Shown here in pieces: positions 17,673-26,157 of a stretch of DNA of 64,000 nucleotides. Under the pieces are notes generated by a model that had not been told where the DNA came from, did no database searches, and saw only the letters and a list, made by a program, of their open reading frames with translations. The position numbers and the translations under genes were made by a program. Source of the DNA: Melastoma dodecandrum (Eukaryota > Streptophyta > Magnoliopsida > Myrtales > Melastomataceae); assembly GCA_029817715.1 (NCBI GenBank), contig JARUPY010000220.1, forward strand, positions 1 to 64,000, given 5' to 3'. Every line of letters begins with the position of its first letter. Within the stretch, counting starts at the first letter, position 1.

Positions 17673-20430
17673 ATGGCTGGTCAGAACGGATCGCAAGGCG
17701 GGAACGGCGGGACGGTTGCCCTTGGCAGCGGCAGCGGCAGCCTTTTCGGAACGGCCGGTGGTGGCGGTCCTGACGGAGAGGGCTTTAGCTTCGGCGGCGG
17801 CGGCGGCGGCGGCGGCGCGGGCGCCGCCGGCGGCAACGGCGGCAGCCTGAACGGCAACGGCTCCGGCGACAGCTCGGACCACGGCGGCACGGCCGGCACC
17901 AGCGGCAGCGTCGCCACCCCGACGACGGTCGCCGGAGGCAAAGGCGACAACGCCTCGGGCGACGACCGGCGCGGGCGGCGGCGGCGGCGGCGGCAACGGT
18001 GTTCTGGACGCCCAAAGCAACGCGCTGTTCTCGGTCGTCTCGGCGACGGGCGGCCAGGGCGGCGCCGGCGGCAACGACGACGGTACCCTGGGCAGCAGCG
18101 GCGGCGGCGGCGGCTCCGGCGGCTATGGTTTCGCCGAGACGGGCATGGCCGACCAGGTGACGATTCCTGCCGCCGGCAGCTCGATCAGCGGCGGTCGCGG
18201 CGGCAACGGCGGATCGTCGGCCCCTGGCGCGGGCAACTCGAGCGGCGGCGACGGCGGCGGCGGCGTCTATTTCCAGAACGCCGGATCGACGCTGATGAAC
18301 GCCAACCTCGTGCAGGGTGGCACCGGCGGCACCGGCGGCACCCGGGGCGAGAACAGCGGCACCGGCGGCGCGGGTGGCAACGGCGTCGATATGATCGCCG
18401 GCGGCACGATCATCAACAGCGGCACCATCCAAGGAGGGACCGGCGGAGCCGCGGGCGACGTTGCGGCCGGCGCCGGCGGTGTCGGCATCAACGGCCACAG
18501 TCTCACCATCACGAACACCGGCAAGATCGTCGGCGGCATGTCGGGCAACACATCGGGCGCGACCCAGGCCGACGCGATCGACGTCACCAGCGGCGCCAAC
18601 AGCCTGACCCTGGGCGACACGACGACGACCGGCACGATCTCGGGTGCCATCGGCGTCAGCGGCTCGCTGTCGATCGATCCCGGCACGGCGGCCGGCACGA
18701 ACGCGACCTTGGCCAACCAGATCCACGACTATTCCGCGACGCCCGGCAGCATCACGAAGATCGGCGCCGGAACCCTGACCCTGTCGGGCGTCAACACCTA
18801 TTCCAACGGCACCTATGTCAACAGCGGCGAGATCGACGCCGGCAACGATTCGGCCTTCAGCTTCGGCACGATCTTCATGTCGCCGGGCACCAAGCTGGGT
18901 TTTGCCGCCAACAATCTCGATATCGCTAACGGCTTCGGCGTGACCGGCGCCTCGACCTACGTCGTCGGCGCCGACCAGAACGAGACGCTGTCGGGCGCGA
19001 TCTTCGACGCCACGGCGAGTAACTCCGGCATCGTGGAGAAGACCGGCGCCGGCACGCTCACCCTGACCGGCGTCAACCGCTACACCGGCGGCACGGTGCT
19101 GAGCGGCGGCACGCTCGTGGATGCGCCAGCGACGACGGGCGGCGACGCGCTCGGCGCGACGACGGGCCCCTCGGGCGGCGCGGTGACCTTCGCCGGCACG
19201 CTCAACTCGCCGGCGACGCTCTCGCTGGCCCGCGGCGTACAGCCCGGCGTGAACGGCAACGGCCCCACCTTCGGCCATACGCTGACGAACTTCGGCTACG
19301 AGAACGCGCTCGACCTTCAAGGCCTCGGGATGGCGTCGGGCGGCGGCGTCACCTACGCCAACGGTGTGCTCACCGTCACCGAAGGCACGACCGTCGAAAA
19401 GTTCAACCTGACGACGCCCTCGGCGACGAACTTCGCCGCCATCAACGACGGGGCCGGAGGCACCGAGATCATCGCCACGCCGCCCGGGACGACGGGTGCC
19501 ACGGGGGCGGCAGGCGCCACCGGCGCCACCGGCGCGACAGGTGCCATGGGTACGACCGGAGCCACGGGCCCGGCTGGTGCGACCGGCGTGACGGGCGCGA
19601 CAGGACCGGCCGGCCCGACCGGCGCCACCGGTTCGGCTGGCGCCACAGGTGCCACTGGCGCCACTGGCGCTGCTGGAGCAACTGGCGCAACCGGTTCCGC
19701 TGGGACAACGGGAGCGACGGGCGCTCCCGGTGCCACTGGCGCAACGGGGCCGGCTGGAGCTACAGGACCGACAGGCGCAACCGGCCCGGCGGGTGCAACG
19801 GGTGCCACTGGCCCGGCCGAGTGTTTCGCCGCCGGCACCCGGCTGGCGACGCCGGACGGCGAGCGCAAGATCGAGGATCTGGCGGTCGGCGACTTGGTCC
19901 TGACGATCGACGGCGCCTCGCTGCCCGTCCGCTGGATCGGCCGGCGCCGGCTACGGCCCGACCTGCATCCACGCCCGCACGAGGTGCGCCCGGTGCGCAT
20001 CGCGGCACATGCCTTCGGCGACAACCTGCCCGCGCGCGACCTCGTCGTATCGCCGGGCCACGGACTGTTCTTCCGCGAGGGCAGCGTCGAGCACCTGATC
20101 CCGGCGATCCATCTGGTCGATGGCCTAGCGCTGGTGCAGGAGGCCGTCGCCGAGGTTGAGTATTTCCACGTCGAGCTTGACCGGCACGACATCCTGCTGG
20201 CCGAGGGCCTGCCGGCCGAGAGCTATCTCGATGTCGGCAACCGCGCCGAGTTCGAGAACGGCGAGGGTCCGCTCGCCCTGCATCCGGCCTTCGCGCCGCT
20301 GGCGCACGAGGCGGCACGCGCGCCCTTCGTCGTCGCTGGGCCGGTGCTCGAGGCGGTGCGGGCGCGTCTTGCGGAACTGGCGGAACCGCGACCACGCGGC
20401 GAAAGCATTACCGCTTGTTCGCGGCCTTAG
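17673..20430 (+). CDS. Large Gly-rich, autotransporter-repeat, collagen-like protein with C-terminal Hint domain, frameshifted
   Basis: About 920 residues when joined across a break near 17960-17970. Order of parts: a Gly/Asn/Ser-rich region (about 1-230); two autotransporter-associated strand repeats ([19 protein letters not shown] and [19 protein letters not shown]); about 36 collagen-like G-x-T/A triplets (19492-19818); then a Hint_2 domain starting at [13 protein letters not shown] (Cys codon 19822), with VSPGHGLFF as the second active-site block and ending in [12 protein letters not shown]. Hint domains cleave or splice their own chain at the first Cys. No beta-barrel is visible, so secretion would be by another route, possibly type I. 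The ATG at 17673 is the best of several; upstream frames are Arg-rich. A paralogue lies at 40772-41966. Confidence 0.75.
19492..19818 (+). repeat. Collagen-like GAT/GPA/GPT triplet tract
   Basis: Nine-base periodicity encoding Gly-x-Thr/Ala triplets ([13 protein letters not shown] type) for about 108 residues directly before the Hint cysteine. It resembles bacterial collagen-like stalks. Internal sub-repeats make it prone to length change. Confidence 0.85.
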
Positions 20431-20680
20431 GCGACGGAGGCGAGCCCTTGCCGGGATCTGCGACAGAGAATATGTCTGTCCAAGGTCTCGATCCTCGTCT
20501 CCGACCAGACGCTATGGTGAGAGAGACTTACTTTTGCTGCTTCCGGCAGAGGGTCCCGTCGCTTCGGGATAAAAGCCAAGCAACCATGCTGCATGGTGCA
20601 AATCGCAGCGCCGGTTCTTTTGAGCCAAGGCCATGGTGGCCGGGTGTCGGGGGTCGTAGGCCCGACGAGAAAGGATCGCT

Positions 20681-20718
20681 TGACGCAACGGCGTCAGGCG
20701 ATCTTGCGCGCCTGACGC
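20681..20718. promoter_or_regulatory. TGACGC palindrome cluster
   Basis: TGACGC-aacg-GCGTCA is a perfect inverted repeat at 20681-20696, and TGACGC recurs at 20713-20718, shortly upstream of the small reading frame at 20737. It is a possible operator or the remains of a hairpin. Confidence 0.35.
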
Positions 20719-20736
20719 AGACAAAAGGTCTGCAAC

Positions 20737-20862
20737 ATGGGCGCGATCGAACATTACCTTCCTTTTCTCTACCCCGTCCACGATTGGTGGTCGCTCGCCG
20801 CCTTCGCTATCATCGTCGTGGTGGCCGAATACTTTCGGACCAGGCCGCCGCCTCGCCGTTGA
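20737..20862 (+). CDS. Possible 41-residue membrane peptide
   Basis: An ATG at 20737 preceded by AAAGG opens a 41-residue frame with one hydrophobic helix (WWSLAAFAIIVVVAEYF) and a basic tail. No family is recognised. It sits between the Hint gene and the recombinase. It could be a real small membrane protein or chance; only composition and the ribosome site support it. Confidence 0.35.
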   Translation: MGAIEHYLPFLYPVHDWWSLAAFAIIVVVAEYFRTRPPPRR

Positions 20863-20980
20863 GTCACAGCACCATCAATCCCCAATCCTCGTAAGCCGAC
20901 CGGCGGCTCGCGGCCTCCGGGTTCAAGCTCATCAGGGCGACAGCGATAGTCCACGCCGGGCTTGCACGGCTCAAATCTTG

Positions 20981-21071
20981 TAACTTCTGAGCCTTGGTGC
21001 AAAACATAGCATTGACAGGTTTATGAGCCGGGGTTATGAGCTAGGTGAAAGCCGCCCCTAACTTCTGAGCC
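20981..21071. repeat. Direct repeats TAACTTCTGAGCC next to the serine recombinase
   Basis: TAACTTCTGAGCC occurs at 20981-20993 and 21059-21071, with TTATGAGC twice in between (from 21021 and 21034). The repeats flank the promoter of the recombinase gene. Resolvase genes commonly sit beside their own res subsites, so a recombination or autoregulatory site is plausible. Confidence 0.45.
21012..21040 (+). promoter_or_regulatory. Sigma70-like promoter for the serine recombinase
   Basis: TTGACA at 21012-21017, a 17-base spacer and TATGAG at 21035-21040, about 35 bases before the recombinase ATG. It lies inside the repeat region described separately. Confidence 0.45.
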
Positions 21072-21077
21072 ATCAGC

Positions 21078-21668
21078 ATGCGCATCGTCTATTTCAGGGT
21101 CTCGACCGGTGACCAGTCCATCGAAGCACAACGTCACGCCCTTGGCGGCGGGTTCGACCGCGAGTATTCCGACCATGGCGTCTCCGGTGGCGTCATGGCA
21201 GCCGATCGGCCTGGTTTTGCCAAGCTGCTGGAGCAGGTGCGCGCCGGCGATATCGTGCACGTCTACGCAATCGATCGCCTCGGCCGCGATGCGCTCGACG
21301 TCCAGACGACGGTGCGCCGTCTGATCGACGCCGGGGTTGTTGTCGACGTGCATGGCATCGGTCCTGTCGGCCGCGGTGCCGGCGAGATCGTTTTGGCCGT
21401 CCTGGCGCAGGTCGCCGATATGGAGCGTCGTCGGATCGTCGAGCGCACCGAGGCCGGCCGAGCTGCCGCGCGGGCCTCGCTTGCGGCGACAGGGGTGACG
21501 CAGCACGGGAAGACGAGCCTCGGTCGTCCGAAAGCGCAAGATGCGGCGGCGGTCGTTGCCTGGCGAAGGGCGGACGGCAAGACGAAGAAGTCCATCGCGG
21601 AGACCGCCAAGCACTTCGATCTCTCAATCGCGACCGTGAAGCGGTACTGCGCGGCTGTCGAGGTGTGA
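21078..21668 (+). CDS. Serine recombinase (resolvase/invertase family)
   Basis: Intact 196-residue small serine recombinase. The N-terminal catalytic domain starts MRIVYFRVSTGDQSIEAQR with the nucleophilic Ser at residue 9, followed by YAIDRLGRDALDVQTTVRR with catalytic Arg residues. The E-helix region (EIVLAVLAQVADMERRRI) precedes a C-terminal helix-turn-helix (IAETAKHFDLSIATVKRY). Such enzymes resolve cointegrates or invert segments. No transposase accompanies it, so it may be a plasmid resolvase or serve the local mobile element. No strong ribosome site is visible before the ATG. Confidence 0.9.
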   Translation: MRIVYFRVSTGDQSIEAQRHALGGGFDREYSDHGVSGGVMAADRPGFAKLLEQVRAGDIVHVYAIDRLGRDALDVQTTVRRLIDAGVVVDVHGIGPVGRGAGEIVLAVLAQVADMERRRIVERTEAGRAAARASLAATGVTQHGKTSLGRPKAQDAAAVVAWRRADGKTKKSIAETAKHFDLSIATVKRYCAAVEV

Positions 21669-21708
21669 TCCGCGCTGGCGAGGAAAGCATCACCGTCGCT
21701 GGGCTTCT

Positions 21709-21928
21709 TTACCGCCGTGCTTCGGCCCGGCGCTTCCCGTCGAGGCACTCGCGGAGTCCTTCAGCTTGATCGGGTGGCCGTGCTGCGCGACCAAGTCGCG
21801 GAAGGCCTCGTCGGCCAGCTGTTGAAAGCTCCGCCGACGTTCGCGACGCAGAAGGTTGACGGGCGACCGGGTCGCGTCGTCGAACTGCGTATGCTTTCCG
21901 ACACTGGCCGAGCAGACTTGATGGCCAT
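21709..21928 (-). CDS. Small basic protein, frameshifted
   Basis: The minus strand from the ATG at 21928 reads SARPVSESIRSSTTRPGRP, then in a second frame VNLLRRERRRSFQQLADEAF and LVAQHGHPIKLKD, and in a third RECLDGKRRAEARR with a stop at 21709. Joined it would be about 72 residues, basic, with the look of small plasmid- or phage-encoded regulators. Two indels are required. The family is not recognised. Confidence 0.4.
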
Positions 21929-21954
21929 GCCCGACGTCTAGTCGGCGAATGCCG

Positions 21955-22395
21955 TCACCTTTCGCGCTTCTGCCTTTGGTGCTCTTTCCACTCCGCCAGG
22001 CGAGCTTCGAAATCGAACGTCTGCGATCCAGGCTTAGGCGTGGCTGCCTTCTGCTCGCGTTCTTGTTCTAGACGCTCCGCCAGGCAGGCCTCAAAATCGA
22101 ACACCCTATGTCCGCATGCACTCGTGGCGGAGCGTCGGCTCTTTCGCTTGGTGGGCGGCGGAAGTAGCGGCCCCAGGTATTGACGTCGCGTCGTGCAAAA
22201 CCTCTCGAGGTCATTGGGATCGAAGGCATAGTGCCGGCGCTTCAGGCCGCGCCCCGTGACGATCACGGGCAGCGTGCCGTCCTTGACGTGCTCCCGCAGG
22301 GTTCGCAGGGACATGTTGAGCAGCTTGGCGGCGTCGGCTCGAGAGATCAGCGCGCGCATGTCGGACATGGGTGACAGGATATTGGATCGCGGCAT
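21955..22395 (-). CDS. Helix-turn-helix (MerR/excisionase-like) protein
   Basis: Up to 146 residues. The N-terminal segment ISRADAAKLLNMSLRTLREH, followed by VKDGTLPVIVTGRGLKRRHY, is a small winged-helix of the excisionase/AlpA type. A charged C-terminal half repeats FDFEACLAE and FDFEARLAE. ATGs at 22395, 22368 and 22359 are all possible; the domain starts after the last. It is probably a directionality factor or regulator of the local element. It is divergent from the HTH gene at 22680. Confidence 0.65.
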   Translation of the reverse strand: MPRSNILSPMSDMRALISRADAAKLLNMSLRTLREHVKDGTLPVIVTGRGLKRRHYAFDPNDLERFCTTRRQYLGPLLPPPTKRKSRRSATSACGHRVFDFEACLAERLEQEREQKAATPKPGSQTFDFEARLAEWKEHQRQKRER

Positions 22396-22679
22396 TCTGT
22401 CGAGACGGACTTCGAGTGCTTCGGGGGTCCGACGCCACCTTATGGAGCGTCTTAGCAGCCTACCAACCCCACCGCGTCGGCGATCCTCAGAAAGCCGGGG
22501 CGGTCTCGGCCGAGGCGTGCGCAGCCGGCGCGGCTAGGTCGCGTCGGACGGCCGCGGCTGGGTCGCGTCGGACGGCCGGCCGGGATGCCCTAATCGGGTT
22601 CGTGGCCGCAACTGCACAAGCGCAGGCGAGGCGACGAAGGTGGCGCGGCCTGCGGGCGTCGCCCATGCCAAGGCTCAGG

Positions 22680-22874
22680 ATGGTCAATCGCCTACCGGGT
22701 CGCCGGCCGAGCTTCACCCACGAGCACATGGCGACCGTCAACGCCATACTCGCGGTTGGCTCGAGCGTCACGGCGATCGCCGAGGCGACGAAGCTGACCA
22801 GGCAAACGATCTACCGCATCCGTGACAGCCGTATCGAGGCAGAGGACGCGCTGGCGCGCTGGGAAGCGGCGTAG
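22680..22874 (+). CDS. Small helix-turn-helix protein resembling a resolvase C-terminus
   Basis: 64 residues from the ATG at 22680 (AAGG upstream). The sequence GRRPSFTHEHMATVNAILA followed by GSSVTAIAEATKLTRQTIYR matches the DNA-binding tail of serine resolvases, but no catalytic domain precedes it. The longer upstream frame is Arg/Ala-rich and unconvincing. It could be a free-standing DNA-binding protein or a resolvase fragment. Confidence 0.5.
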   Translation: MVNRLPGRRPSFTHEHMATVNAILAVGSSVTAIAEATKLTRQTIYRIRDSRIEAEDALARWEAA

Positions 22875-23965
22875 CAGGTACACGGAAGGGCCGGGGCTCT
22901 GGACCTCGGCCATCGCCAAGGCTCGGCACGTCGCCTCGCCGGCGAGAGAGGTGCCACAGGTTTCACGGGTCCTTCCCCCGCCCTTTTTCGGTCGCGCTGC
23001 CAAAGCAGAGCGTCCTCTCGCTAGTAGAGCGATTTTTTTTTCGGGTACACGCTTGCGCTCGCGGTCTCGCGCGGGGCCGAGGCGATGCCACCCGCGGCCG
23101 CGCCGGAGGGGCGGGGCGGGAAGAGCTTTTTCGGCGCCACCCGCATCGGGCCAAAACGGGGCGTCGAGGAGGGCCTGCCCCGCGCCAAAGAGGCCGTTTT
23201 CCCTCTGCGCGCCCCCGCTGCCCCGCCCGCCCCGCGTGTTTTTTTCGGCAAACCGGATCGAGGGCCGATCGGCGCGGGTCCTTCCCCCGGCAATCCCGAG
23301 CTGCGCTGCCGAGGCAGCGTGGCCTCGCGGCAATAGGTCTTTGCCGCATGCGGTACACGCGAGAAAGCGTGCGCCCAGGGTCCTTCCCTCGAGCCATGCG
23401 CCTGGCGCTGCCTCGGCAGCGTGCGAGACCGCAAGCGGCGATGCGCGATTCCAGGTTGACGAGGTGACGGTCTCGGCGGCTTGGAGGTTGACGCTCGTTG
23501 ACGCATGGCTCGGCGAGGACAGAATACCGGAGATCCTGGCCGGACCTCGGACATTGGGGCAAACCGCCAATGACTGTCCCGGTTCCCGCTATAGGCGGCT
23601 AATACTTATCTTTTTCTAATTAGTATATAGTATATAGAGGCTCCCCTCGGGCGCGGCGGCGACCTCGTCTGTCCGCGTGCGCGTGCGGGGCATGCGGGGA
23701 AACCGGGGTATCGCAATAAAATCAACAACTTACGGAGCGCCGATGCGGGGCGCCGGTGTCCCGCTGCCCCGAAAAATCGCGAAAAAGGCCCCTCACCTCG
23801 CAAAGCAAGACAAGCGACGCCGTCCCGGTACGCCGAGAAAAGCGGTTATCGCGGCGGATCGTGCCGGACTTTAGCCGCTCGGGGGCTTCGCGGCCCTCTC
23901 GCCACCTCTTTCCCGCCGGGCCAAGCGCCTCGTCAAGGCTCGCCGGGTGCGCGGCCGGGGGGATC
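22875..23965. other. 1.1 kb GC-rich region without a supported gene
   Basis: Long frames on both strands are GC-rich shadows with no family resemblance. Notable contents are three copies of a palindrome-bearing repeat (22967-23430), a T9 run at 23033-23041, T7 runs near 23247, and an abrupt AT-rich patch at 23600-23635 (AGTATATAGTATATAG) that looks promoter-like in an otherwise very GC-rich stretch. It could contain a non-coding RNA or a replication/packaging site. Confidence 0.4.
22967..23430. repeat. Three dispersed copies of a palindrome-bearing repeat
   Basis: Each copy begins GGGTCCTTCCC (22967, 23276, 23378) and about 13-17 bases later carries GCGCTGCC-n3-GCAGcG, a near-perfect inverted repeat (around 22994, 23303 and 23405). 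Copies are about 50-60 bases long. The 103-bp and 309-bp spacings are close to a 1:3 ratio. Confidence 0.6.
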
Positions 23966-24298
23966 CTAGACGCCCCGGCGCACGCCCAGTGCGGGGCTAA
24001 AGAACGCGGCCGCCATTCGGGCTCGAGCAATCGCGCCGGCCATCTCCTCCTCGATTGCGTCGACCGCCTTCGCGACCGCCTGTCGGCGCGCCGGCGCCAC
24101 CTCGCCGCGGCCCCTGCGCCGTATGAGGATGTCGGCGACGCTCGAGCCGGTCAAAGCCGCCTCGTCGAGGTCGGCGAGCCAGGATCGTGCGGCGGCGATT
24201 GCGTCCTCGACGTCGACGCTGTCGCCGCGGTCCATGATCAGCATCTCGGCGATGGCGATCCGCTCGGCGGTGCTCAGGCCTCGTTCCAGCGCTTCCAT
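23966..24298 (-). CDS. Hypothetical protein
   Basis: 110 residues from the ATG at 24298. Mostly helical and alternately charged (ERGLSTAERIAIAEMLIMD, then DVEDAIAAARSWLADLDEAA). No family is recognised. GGGGG before the start is a weak ribosome site. It is transcribed away from the operator cluster at 24317-24446, which probably controls it, in line with an early or immunity-region gene of a phage-like element. Confidence 0.5.
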   Translation of the reverse strand: MEALERGLSTAERIAIAEMLIMDRGDSVDVEDAIAAARSWLADLDEAALTGSSVADILIRRRGRGEVAPARRQAVAKAVDAIEEEMAGAIARARMAAAFFSPALGVRRGV

Positions 24299-24316
24299 TT
24301 CGTTCGCCCCCCTGTC

Positions 24317-24446
24317 TGATTGCAGTGATCAGACTGCTAGCGCTTTGGGGCCGACGCGTCAGGGCGCATGCGTACCCGGCTTGGGCGCGCGGATACCTAC
24401 ATTGGGGCTCTCAGACTGATATCAGTGATCAAACTGATATCAGTTT
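24317..24446. promoter_or_regulatory. Operator cluster (ACTGATATCAGT-type palindromes)
   Basis: TGATTGCAGTGATCAGACTG (24317-24336) and TGATATCAGTGATCAAACTG (24417-24436) match at 17 of 20 bases, 100 bp apart. The second is nested in two perfect palindromes, ACTGATATCAGT at 24415-24426 and 24433-24444 (the latter extended to AAACTGATATCAGTTT). The symmetry and spacing are those of repressor operators. The XRE regulator gene lies 180 bp away. Confidence 0.65.
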
Positions 24447-24624
24447 GTTTGCTCTGCCGCTCTGGTCGCGCAAGACGTGGTCGCCAAAATGGCGATGACG
24501 TGAAGCGCTTCACCAAGGCCACCGCCGGAAAATGTCGCCAGACTGGCGACAATTGCGCCGCGCCAGCTCTCCGCGCGTTCGGCGGCCGAGAGACTCGGAG
24601 CCGAACTCGGCGATCCGTGCGCCT

Positions 24625-24844
24625 CTATTTAAGGCGCACGCCGTTGGGCGGCATGAATACGACGCCAGCCGCCTCGAATGCGCGCTGTAGCGCGTCGACC
24701 GTCGCGGCGCGCGTCGCTAGAAGCGGTCCCTGTAGCCGCTCAAGCCGCTTGATCGTTTTCTACCGATACACCTGACGCTTCCGCCAGGCGGTTTTGCTCC
24801 CACCGTAGGAGCGCGCGCGCCGCGCGCAACTGCTCTGCCGTCAC
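24625..24844 (-). CDS. XRE-family transcriptional regulator, one frameshift
   Basis: Short one-domain repressor-like protein of about 73 residues. TAEQLRAARALLRWEQNRLA and EASGVSV form the first helices of a Cro/C1-type HTH. The frame breaks at the T4 run (plus strand) near 24757; with one base fewer it continues IKRLERLQGPLLATRAATVD, ends EAAGVVFMPPNGVRLK and stops at 24625. That C-terminus is typical of small rhizobial XRE proteins. The GTG at 24844 is preferred, though a GTG further upstream is possible. It is divergent from the long plus-strand operon, as a satellite or prophage repressor would be. Confidence 0.7.
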
Positions 24845-24874
24845 TGCTCTTTGACCTCTCACGCGTCGTTTATG

Positions 24875-24915
24875 ACACCACAGGTGTTGACACTTAAAGG
24901 TTAAGAAAGTACCTA
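24875..24915 (+). promoter_or_regulatory. Possible divergent promoter/operator for the plus-strand element operon
   Basis: TTGACA at 24887-24892 and TACCTA at 24910-24915 with a 17-base spacer. A 13-bp palindrome ACACC-aca-GGTGT (24875-24887) overlaps the -35 box. CAGGTGT recurs about 35 bases downstream. This fits a repressor-controlled promoter driving the genes from 24978. The -10 match is weak. Confidence 0.35.
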
Positions 24916-24977
24916 TCAGGTGTATGGGGTCCGATGCGAGCCCCGTCTGCAAAAACGTTGTTGACAAGGGACGCTTG

Positions 24978-25431
24978 ATGCCGAGCTGCGCGCTTCCGGT
25001 AGCCGCCCCCGGCTTGCCCTCCGCCGAGGCCCGACGCCTCGTCGAGGCGACGATCATGCGCCTCGTCGACCTGCTCGACAGGCTCGACCCTGATCCAGAC
25101 CTCGAGCCCTCCCTCGGCTGGGGTGCCGAGGGGGATGGCGCTCAATACGAGGTCGACCCCGCCGCGGCGCTCGATGCCGAGCACGACGATGCCGAGCATG
25201 AGCGCGACGATTCGGACGACGAGCCGTCGCTCGCCGCGCCGAACGGCATCGATCAGACGAATTGGGCGCAGGGCGCCTCGGACGAGCGCGAGTGGACCGA
25301 TCCCGACGACGACGCGCCGACCTATGGCGGCGGGCCATTCCCGCGCCGATCGGGCGGTCTTCGCCGCCGTCGAGGCGCAGATCGCCGCGCTCGCCGCGCG
25401 CCTGAGCCCTGGCACTCGGCTTCGCCCCTAA
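24978..25431 (+). CDS. Hypothetical protein of the element operon, frameshifted near the C-terminus
   Basis: The ATG at 24978 has AAGGGA 8 bases upstream. The N-terminal half is helical (EARRLVEATIMRLVDLLDRL), followed by a very acidic middle (DAEHDDAEHERDDSDDE). Near 25335 the sense frame changes and ends ADRAVFAAVEAQIAALAARL with a stop at 25431. About 150 residues when joined. No family is recognised. First gene of a plus-strand series that runs to the integrase. Confidence 0.55.
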
Positions 25432-25458
25432 CACCTGACCCCGAAAAGGAGACGAGCC

Positions 25459-25797
25459 GTGCCTCGACAACAGACTGCACCCGCCGGCGCCGCCAAGGGC
25501 GCCTACAATCGCGACGCCTCGCTTTGGTACGTGACCGAGCTCGGTTGCTTCATCGAAGGCCTCGCCACTGTCGGCGAGGGTCTGACCATCGCCGGGGACC
25601 TCAGCCCCGAACAAGTGCGCAATCTCGGCTACGTCTTCGAGATCATCGGCAAGTTCGCGAGCGACGTGCAGGTCCTGGCCGCGTGGGACCCTACGCCCGG
25701 CACGCCGTCGTCCTACGCATGGCCGGAGGCCTTCACGTCGCCGGCGGCAGCCAAGGCGCGCGGTGAAGGCCTTCCGGGCGGGGAGGTTGTCCCGTGA
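25459..25797 (+). CDS. Hypothetical protein of the element operon
   Basis: 112 residues from the GTG at 25459, set by AAAGGAG 7-8 bases upstream. Soluble, with a moderately hydrophobic core (LWYVTELGCFIEGLATVGEG, then IAGDLSPEQVRNLGYVFEI). No family is recognised. Its stop overlaps the next GTG (GTGA), implying translational coupling. Confidence 0.6.
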   Translation: MPRQQTAPAGAAKGAYNRDASLWYVTELGCFIEGLATVGEGLTIAGDLSPEQVRNLGYVFEIIGKFASDVQVLAAWDPTPGTPSSYAWPEAFTSPAAAKARGEGLPGGEVVP

Positions 25798-26147
25798 AGC
25801 GTCCTCCGATGAAACACCCTCCCATGCCGGCCGAGGTGGCGACGATCATCGCGGAAATAGCCGACTACGCGGGCGCGCTCATGCGGCTGCAAAGCCGCTT
25901 CCTGATCGAGTACGACCCGGAGCGCGGCGAGACCAATTACGCCATCAACGGCGGTGATCCCTCGATAAGGGACTGCGGCTGCGTGGGGGAGCTTGTCAGC
26001 CGTATGCTGTTTGATATCGAAGAGATGTCGAGGCTGCACGAGCTGGTAGGCGAGGATTGGCAGCGATGGCGACAGGCGGGGCGGCCCTACAACTTCACCG
26101 CCTGTGCCCATGCGCAGGGGCAGGCGCGATCGCGGCCGCCCGCGTGA
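25794..26147 (+). CDS. Hypothetical protein of the element operon
   Basis: 117 residues from the GTG at 25794, overlapping the previous stop. A helical N-terminus (AEVATIIAEIADYAGALMRL) is followed by DCGCVGELVSRMLFDIEEM. No family is recognised. The gene order and overlaps are those of small early genes in phages and satellites. Confidence 0.55.
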   Translation: MKRPPMKHPPMPAEVATIIAEIADYAGALMRLQSRFLIEYDPERGETNYAINGGDPSIRDCGCVGELVSRMLFDIEEMSRLHELVGEDWQRWRQAGRPYNFTACAHAQGQARSRPPA

Positions 26148-26157
26148 CAGCGCCGCG

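Noticed and set aside
19492..19818. Short tandem repeats that might suggest a CRISPR-like array
   Set aside because: Nine-base periodicity in frame with coding, no spacers of constant length, no cas genes. No CRISPR array was seen anywhere in the window.
19353..20192. Antisense frame across the collagen-like tract and Hint domain
   Set aside because: Its Val-Ala-Pro repeats are the reverse of the Gly-x-Thr triplets; the plus strand has recognisable domains.
22692..23570. 292-codon minus-strand frame over the repeat region
   Set aside because: Low-complexity Arg/Ala/Gly composition, no ribosome site, and conflicts with the HTH gene at 22680. The repeated GSA...GKDP wording simply reflects the DNA repeats.
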